From Sambucus nigra (lineage: Eukaryota; Streptophyta; Magnoliopsida; Dipsacales; Adoxaceae): 64,000 nt of DNA. Shown in pieces: positions 58,892 to 64,000 of the stretch. The first letter of the stretch is position 1. Each line of letters begins with the position of its first letter. The translations under genes and the position numbers were made by a program. Below the pieces are notes generated by a model. The model ran no database searches. It was not told the origin of the DNA and saw only the letters and a list, made by a program, of their open reading frames with translations. The DNA is taken from positions 397,973,049 through 398,037,048 of the forward strand of contig OX422211.1 of the NCBI GenBank assembly GCA_949130495.1. Reading direction: 5' to 3'.

Positions 58892-60382
58892 ATGACGGAA
58901 AATGTGGAGAGTACTCGAGAATCAACCTCTACGAGTGGAGGCTCTAAGAGATGGGATTCGAGTTATGGATCAAGTGGCTCAATGAAGACGGACATGAAGG
59001 CTTTTGATGAGAAGATCAATTTCGGGTTATGGCAAAGACGAATGCGAGGCGTTCTTGTCCAACAGAGGTTGCAATTAGCATTGTTGGGGGTAGAGGGACG
59101 AACGGTAGGCATGACCGATGTCGAGTGGATTGACATTGATCAAAGAGCGGCTTCGTGTATTGAGATGCTTATCACGGATGATGTGTTGAATAACGTGATA
59201 GCGGAGACCACGGCTAAAGGCATGTGGGATAATCTTGAAGAGATTTATTTGGGAAAGTCGTTGTCAAATAAATTGTTCCTCAAGAAGAAACTCTTCAAGC
59301 TTGAGATGAAGGAGGGTGAGGATATGATGAAGCATATCAACGTTTTTAATGCCTTGATAAATGACTTGAATCGGATAGACGTTCAATTCATTGAGGAGGA
59401 TCGAGCATTGTTGTTGCTTGCATCATTACCCGATTCATACGAGCATTTTGTGACCACGCTCATGTTTGGGAAGTCTACGCTCCGGTGCAACGAGGTTGTG
59501 CAAGATATTCAATCTCATGTCACGATGATAAAGAAGGAAGGTGGAGGTGACGGGTATTCCCATAATGAAGGCCTTATGGCGAGAGACGGAGGTGGGCAAA
59601 ATGGCGGGAGGAACTTCAACCGGGGATTTAATGATGGTAGTAGGTCTAGATCGAGAGGTGTTGGTGGTAAAGGGACGAAATGCTACAAGTGCCGGGAATG
59701 GGGTCATATGATCCGAGAATGTCCTTTGTGGAACGACAAGGTTAAGGTCAAGGTTGATTCCGAGAGGGCAACGGTAGCGAGTGCGAATTATGAAGATGAA
59801 CTTGGAGAACTTCTCACAATCTCCAAGGTTAACTCTCTTTCCCAAGATGATTGGATATTAGATTCGGGATCGTCGGATCACGTTTGCTCTAAGAGGGAAT
59901 ATTTTGATACTTTCACGGAAAATGGAAAAGGTTCCATGTCTTTGGCTAACGGAGAGAAGGTTTCCGTTGAGGGTGTCAGGACGGTGAAACTCAAGATGTT
60001 CGATGGGGTGGAATGCACTTTGGGTGGTGTGGCCTATGTCCCAATGTTGCGAAAGAATTTGATATCCATTAGCCGTTTGGATTCCAAGGGTTGCCGGGTG
60101 TCGGTGGCGGGTGGAGTCTTGAAAGTCACACGCGGTTGTAATGTCCTAGCGAGGGGAGAGGAGAGAGAGGGGTTGTATCGTATAAATCAGACTTCGAGAA
60201 ATATGGGAAAGCGGTGTGCACAAGTGATCGAACGTTCGAGGCATGTCTCGTTTGTGAACAAAGCGGAGACATTGGGTGCTAGCTTTCTGAGACTAGACGG
60301 TAGTGATGAGAGAATACCTACTAGTGGAGGGGATGGATCGAAGTCCCCCTACGGGGCCAAGGGTGATGTTGACCCGGTTTAG
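58892..60382 (+). CDS. copia gag-protease protein
   Basis: A 496-residue frame from ATG 58892 (MTENVESTRE); the frame opens at 58877, but with TTG. Residues about 30-230 are a UBN2-type gag (MKAFDEKINFGLWQRRM, TAKGMWDNLEEIYLGKSLSN, KLFKLEMKEGEDMMKHIN, LLLASLPDSYEHF). A Gly/Arg-rich basic linker leads to the knuckle CYKCREWGHMIREC (about 267-280). The protease follows with WILDSGSSDHVCSKR (about 323), then VYVPMLRKNLISISRLDSKG-like sequence (read AYVPMLRKNLISISRL). The frame stops just after the start of what would be the pre-integrase region. The product could build particles and process itself but cannot copy or integrate DNA. No stop or frameshift spoils the frame, consistent with selection for a working gag in a parasitic element, or just with youth. 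Confidence 0.92.
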   Translation: MTENVESTRESTSTSGGSKRWDSSYGSSGSMKTDMKAFDEKINFGLWQRRMRGVLVQQRLQLALLGVEGRTVGMTDVEWIDIDQRAASCIEMLITDDVLNNVIAETTAKGMWDNLEEIYLGKSLSNKLFLKKKLFKLEMKEGEDMMKHINVFNALINDLNRIDVQFIEEDRALLLLASLPDSYEHFVTTLMFGKSTLRCNEVVQDIQSHVTMIKKEGGGDGYSHNEGLMARDGGGQNGGRNFNRGFNDGSRSRSRGVGGKGTKCYKCREWGHMIRECPLWNDKVKVKVDSERATVASANYEDELGELLTISKVNSLSQDDWILDSGSSDHVCSKREYFDTFTENGKGSMSLANGEKVSVEGVRTVKLKMFDGVECTLGGVAYVPMLRKNLISISRLDSKGCRVSVAGGVLKVTRGCNVLARGEEREGLYRINQTSRNMGKRCAQVIERSRHVSFVNKAETLGASFLRLDGSDERIPTSGGDGSKSPYGAKGDVDPV

Positions 60383-61042
60383 TTTCACACATGCATTGGC
60401 CGATTCGAATCGAGGAGGTGTAGGACTGTGATGGATTCGAGGTGTGTGTACCTAGTTCAAGGAAGGCCAATGAGTTATTGTTTGCGAGCATTGGTAAACG
60501 GGAGTTTTTCGTGACAAAGACTTGGTACATCTTTCGAGGGTGAGATTTGGAGGGTATGAGAGGTGAGGAATTTTTCCTCTCATCTGTGGTTATTTCTCAT
60601 GGTGGGAGATGGTGTTGATGTGTTTGAATGTTTCGTGTAAAGAGGGTGTATGCTATATGTATTGTGTGGGGGTGTACTCATCGGGTTACATGAGGAGCGA
60701 GATTCACCGTATGGTTACATGGGAAGAATTCAGATGCATGAGATGGAGAGTTCTTCGTTTAGAACTTGGCTCCTCGGCGGGTGGAGTCATTTGGAGTCTT
60801 GGAGTGAAGACTTGGGATATCTCACTTCATGGTTGAAGTTTGGGGTGGCTTAGCGTCGGGTGGAGCGTATTGGCTTGTTAGACGTCGGGATGATCTTCGA
60901 GCGGATTTGATGTTTGCATTCCGAGATCGGTTGGATCGCGAGGATCGCCTGGGGGGAATCACATTAGTTTGGTAGATGGTGGGACAGTCTTCAAGCAAGT
61001 TCAATTTCAGCATTCTAGAGATTGGTTGGATCGTCAGGATCG
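60383..61042 (+). other. non-coding 3' interior of the gag-protease copia element
   Basis: No long frame. A 38-40-base block with GGTTGGATCGCGAGGATCGCC at 60919-60958 recurs at 61013-61050 (GGTTGGATCGTCAGGATCGCC), each followed by a purine-rich run, so the 3' end looks duplicated. Confidence 0.7.
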
Positions 61043-61055
61043 CCAAGGTGGAGTT
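61043..61055 (+). other. polypurine tract of the gag-protease copia element
   Basis: CCAAGGTGGAGTT abuts the 3' LTR. A second, more purine-rich candidate (TGGGGGGAA, about 60950-60958) lies 94 bases upstream in the duplicated block. Confidence 0.6.
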
Positions 61056-61568
61056 TGTTGGTTTTGGCTCTCCTATTTTTTCAGTTTTGGTTTATTTACA
61101 AATTTGCCATTTTGGTTCAAATCTATAAATACAAGTGTTATTTCTAGGTTTTGAGAGAGGACAAGTTTGAGAGCTATTTTGTGAGTTATCAAAGCTAAAG
61201 AGTGATAGAGCTCCCATTTGAGGGGTGAGTTCTCGTGAGGTTGTGAGTGACTTTCTAAGAGAGATAAATTGTGTGTGTGTATAACCTTTGGGTTCCTCCA
61301 TTTATCTATAGAAAGAAGAAATACTCCTTGGTGGATGTAGCCCAAATTTGGGTGAACCACGGTATATCGTTGTTGTTTTTCTTTGATGATTGCTTGTATG
61401 TTCTTATTGTCTCTTCATTGATGCTTGGTTGAATTGATTGGGAGTTTGCACACTAGTTCATTTTGGGAACAAGGTCTTGGGTGTTTTCCGCACACCAAGT
61501 GTTTGATAAAATTCCCGAGTGAGTTTTATCGTCTTGGTCGCTAGAGATAGTCTTGCTTTAGCGCAACA
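61056..61568 (+). repeat. 3' LTR of the gag-protease copia element
   Basis: 513 bp; differences seen from the 5' copy are GGCTCAA/GGTTCAA, TTCTTG/TTCTCG, ATCCTC/ATACTC and TTGAAC/TTGCAC. Confidence 0.95.
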
Positions 61569-61924
61569 GAAACCTACCACCATGCCTCTGACACCTCCAA
61601 CCAGGAAGCTCAAACATGGAAACCCAATAACTCAATCCACGATCACCATTTGATACACATAAAATAATTCAAAGAGGCCCACACAATCTCCTAATACAAG
61701 AAAACTTCACCATACCTCATGTGTTTCACTACCAACACCGCGTTCACATAAAGTTCACTCAACACAGAGATCGGTTTCACCCAGATCTAGAGTCAATCTT
61801 CACATTTCATGCGCACTCGGTTCCAAACGAGGCATAGTTGATGATGAACCAAATGCTCCCAAATGAGTTTCTATACATCCTACCGGAGCATATATTAATG
61901 AGATCCCACCACCAAGTTCACCTC

Positions 61925-64000
61925 ATGAAAATCATCCTGCGGAATACTAGGGGTGTGGCACGCCTAATTTTTTTTGCTAGAATTTTTAATTTTTTTCATC
62001 GTCACCAGCCATATGTGGTCGTTGTTCTAGATACATGGATGGATGCTCAGAGTTCCTTGGATGAGATTTTCCTCTTACCTTTTTTCAATCATATAGTCTC
62101 ACCTTCCCTAAGACAATCTAGCGGCATATGGGTTTTATGGATGGAAGGGCCCACCACAACGCACGAGATTGCAGTTTTACCATAGTTCATCTATACCCTG
62201 ATTGAGCATGATCCAACAGCGGGTTCTGTAGAATTTACGGCTGTCTATAAGCCCCCAATCCCTGCTGCTCAGAACCAGGTATGGCAATAATTAAATAATT
62301 TATCAGGCGCTGTTCTCCACCCCCTGGATACTACTAGGGGATTTTAATATAATTTTTGTCCCACATGAAAAATTAGGAGATTAGGATTTCAAACCCTATT
62401 GCGCCAAAGATTTAAATAATTTTATGATGACACATGACATCCATGACTTTGGGTTTCATGGCCCGTTTTTTACTTTAAAAGCTAACATAACCTTTGGTCA
62501 TCACATTTGGGAATGATAGGATCGGGGATTGGCCAACACCAAGTGGATGGACCTCTACCCTAACACTAGGATCACACACCTTCCCAATGCAGATTTTGAT
62601 CACTGTCCCATCCTCCTAGATAGATTGCCACCATCTGTAAGAATGCCAAAACGATTCATTTATTATAAAGAATTGTCATTGCATCCTTACCGTCATGATA
62701 TACTTTAATTTCATTGGTATAGGCAGCTAGTGGGAAAGCCATCCACCTGCTTTATTAGGAAAACTGCTTCCTTTCGACAGGCAGTTATAGCCCCGAAAAA
62801 GAATGTCTATGGGAATATGGCAACAAAAATCTCTCTTCTCTAACAAACATTAGTTCACACCCGAACCCTAATTGAAACGAATCCTGACTCTGGTATTCTC
62901 TCACGTTAAAAAACAATTCAAGAAGAATTAGCATATCACCTCAACCAGGAAAACGTGTATTGGAAAAATAAATATAAGCTTAAGTAGAACTTTGACGGGG
63001 ATAACAATACCAAATTTTTTCACACTTGTGTAACACACCGACGTCAACTCAATGCCATCTAGGCAATTTACAACCCCAAAATAGGATGGCACAAAAATCA
63101 AGATGGTATTAAGACCCAATTCAAGAATTTTTATGAGACATTATTTCAAGCTACATTCCTTGAGAAGGTGGAAGGAATATATCCTTTCATGCAGACTCAT
63201 AACTCTGATAAAATACAAATACTAAAACCAGTCACAGAACGTGAAATCTGGGCCACACTCAAACGAATAGGCAGAAATAAGAGTCCCTTTCCGGATGGGC
63301 TTACAATAAAATTTTATCAGAATCACTGGCACGAGGTGGGTCCAACAGTATGCAACCTTATATTCAAATTTTTTAAAAGAGGGAAAATGCCACCTCACAT
63401 AAACCATACACTTCTCATTTTTATCCCTAAACAGCAAAACCCAACCCAGGTATCACACTTTCACCCTATTAGTCTTTGGAACGTGATTTATAAACTCCAC
63501 TGTTCTAAAAAAACCCGCCTAGGCTCCGCCTAGGCACGCCTAGGCTTGAGGCTTGGGAGAAACGCCTCGCCTTAAGATTTTGACGCCTTATGCTTGGTAA
63601 AACCCTTAAGGCGTACTTTTTCTCTAAAAACAACAATGCTTTAGTGAAACGATATCTCCTTTTAAAGATTTTTTTACAAATCGGACCATTATCTCATCCA
63701 AAATAATCAAATAGTATTTTTATTTGCAAATATTCAGACATATATTTATGATATGTACAATTTTAGTATTTTAATAGCCTTGTTATGGTTAAAAAATATT
63801 AAAATATATTAAAAAGGCCTAAACGCCTTTTCACGCCTTTTTACGCCTAGGCCCGCCTAAGCTTCTAAGGCTTAAGGCTTGGCCTTCACGCCTCGATCAC
63901 GCCCCGCGTTTTTTAGAACCTTGATAAACTCATATCGACCATTTTGTTCGCACGGCTGCGACCTCTTTTACAATATCTAGTGTCCCCGTACTAAGCTACT
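61925..64000 (+). pseudogene. L1 ORF2 endonuclease and start of reverse transcriptase, decayed and partial
   Basis: From ATG 61925, MKIILRNTRGVAR corresponds to the endonuclease start; LLLGDFNIIF (about 62335) and NADFDHCPILL (about 62590) are its later motifs. The linker and reverse transcriptase follow in the open frame 63168-63533: EREIWATLKRIGRNKSPFPD, GLTIKFYQNHW, HINHTLLIFIPKQQNPTQVS, FHPISLWNVIYKL. The frame is then cut by a MITE at 63498 and resumes after it (ISTILFARLRPLLQYLVSPY, then a TAA). Stops and frameshifts are frequent between 62180 and 63160. The catalytic FADD box would lie beyond the window. Confidence 0.85.
63498..63923. mobile_element. hAT-like MITE with CGCCTAGGC repeats
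   Basis: Exact 8-bp duplication ATAAACTC (63490-63497, 63924-63931). Short inverted ends: CACTGTTCTAAAAAAAC and, inverted, CAAGGTTCTAAAAAACG. Both subterminal regions are packed with GCCTAGGC / CGCCTTAAGGC-type self-complementary words; the middle is AT-rich. Removing the element and one duplication restores the LINE frame. Confidence 0.9.

Larger units (their letters stand above)
58281..61568 (+). mobile_element. young gag-protease-only copia-type element (TR-GAG-like)
   Basis: LTRs of exactly 513 bp (58281-58793, 61056-61568) start TGTTGGTTTTGG and end AGCGCAACA, with a GAAAC duplication (58276-58280, 61569-61573). I noticed four differences between the LTRs. The internal part is only 2262 bp: primer site, one gag-protease frame, about 670 bp of non-coding sequence and a purine tract. 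No integrase, reverse transcriptase or RNase H is present, so it must have been copied with enzymes from another element. Confidence 0.94.
56482..64000 (+). mobile_element. decayed L1-type LINE (second copy), runs off the window
   Basis: ORF1 remnant (56482 to about 58200), ORF2 remnant from 61925 to the window edge. It is interrupted by a gag-protease copia element (58281-61568) and by a hAT-like MITE (63498-63923). Its codon and protein sequence differ clearly from the first L1, so it is another subfamily. Confidence 0.82.

Overview
This is a piece of plant nuclear DNA, probably from a eudicot. The evidence is Ty1/copia and chromovirus-type Ty3/gypsy LTR retrotransposons primed by initiator tRNA-Met, plant L1-type LINEs, a tRNA-derived SINE, a CACTA element with a plant Transposase_24 (TnpA-like) gene, a FAR1-like MULE, AT-rich flanks and GT-AG introns. 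I cannot name the species. I see no intact host gene. Nearly all of the window is nested mobile elements, several of them bounded to the base by target-site duplications (TSDs).

Layout. 1-3750: a decayed minus-strand fragment of an MTR4/HEN2-type DExH RNA helicase (1390-2077) in AT-rich sequence. 3755-10042: a non-autonomous inverted-repeat element with (TA)n(GA)n ends (X1), split by a 4.4-kb CACTA transposon (4751-9174, TSD GTT) that carries a four-exon TnpA-like gene and palindromic subterminal arrays. Two hairpin MITEs embedded in TA microsatellites follow. 11192-20920: an old copia element (TSD ATGAA) with only decayed gag, holding a 461-bp tandem duplication and a reversed gypsy solo LTR (16437-19695). 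22304-36060: a MULE with inverted repeats of about 180 bp and a FAR1-like transposase pseudogene. A very young, apparently intact Tekay-like chromovirus (23741-34591) sits inside that transposase, with one LTR mismatch noticed and a TSD of five C. 36059-37803: another X-type element, a local tandem duplication and a MITE with a nested MITE. 37930-45818: a young copia element on the minus strand (TSD TTCAC, 522-bp LTRs) with a full-length polyprotein but two odd residues at expected RNase H active-site positions. 47099-56245: a decayed L1 LINE whose ORF1 is split by about 3.3 kb of nested repeats, followed directly by a SINE. 56482-64000: a second decayed L1, interrupted by a young gag-protease-only copia element (58281-61568, TSD GAAAC) and a hAT-like MITE (63498-63923, TSD ATAAACTC).

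How it works together. Three elements are plausible recent movers: the Tekay-like chromovirus, which looks autonomous; the minus-strand copia, full-length but with a questionable RNase H; and the gag-protease copia, which must borrow reverse transcriptase and integrase. The CACTA element keeps a TnpA-type gene and binding-site-like arrays but no TnpD-type catalytic transposase, so it would also need help in trans. Everything else is fossil. The relative order of insertions can be read from the nesting.

Limits: all homology calls are by eye from family motifs. Mismatch counts between repeats are the differences I noticed, not alignments. Boundaries without a TSD are approximate.
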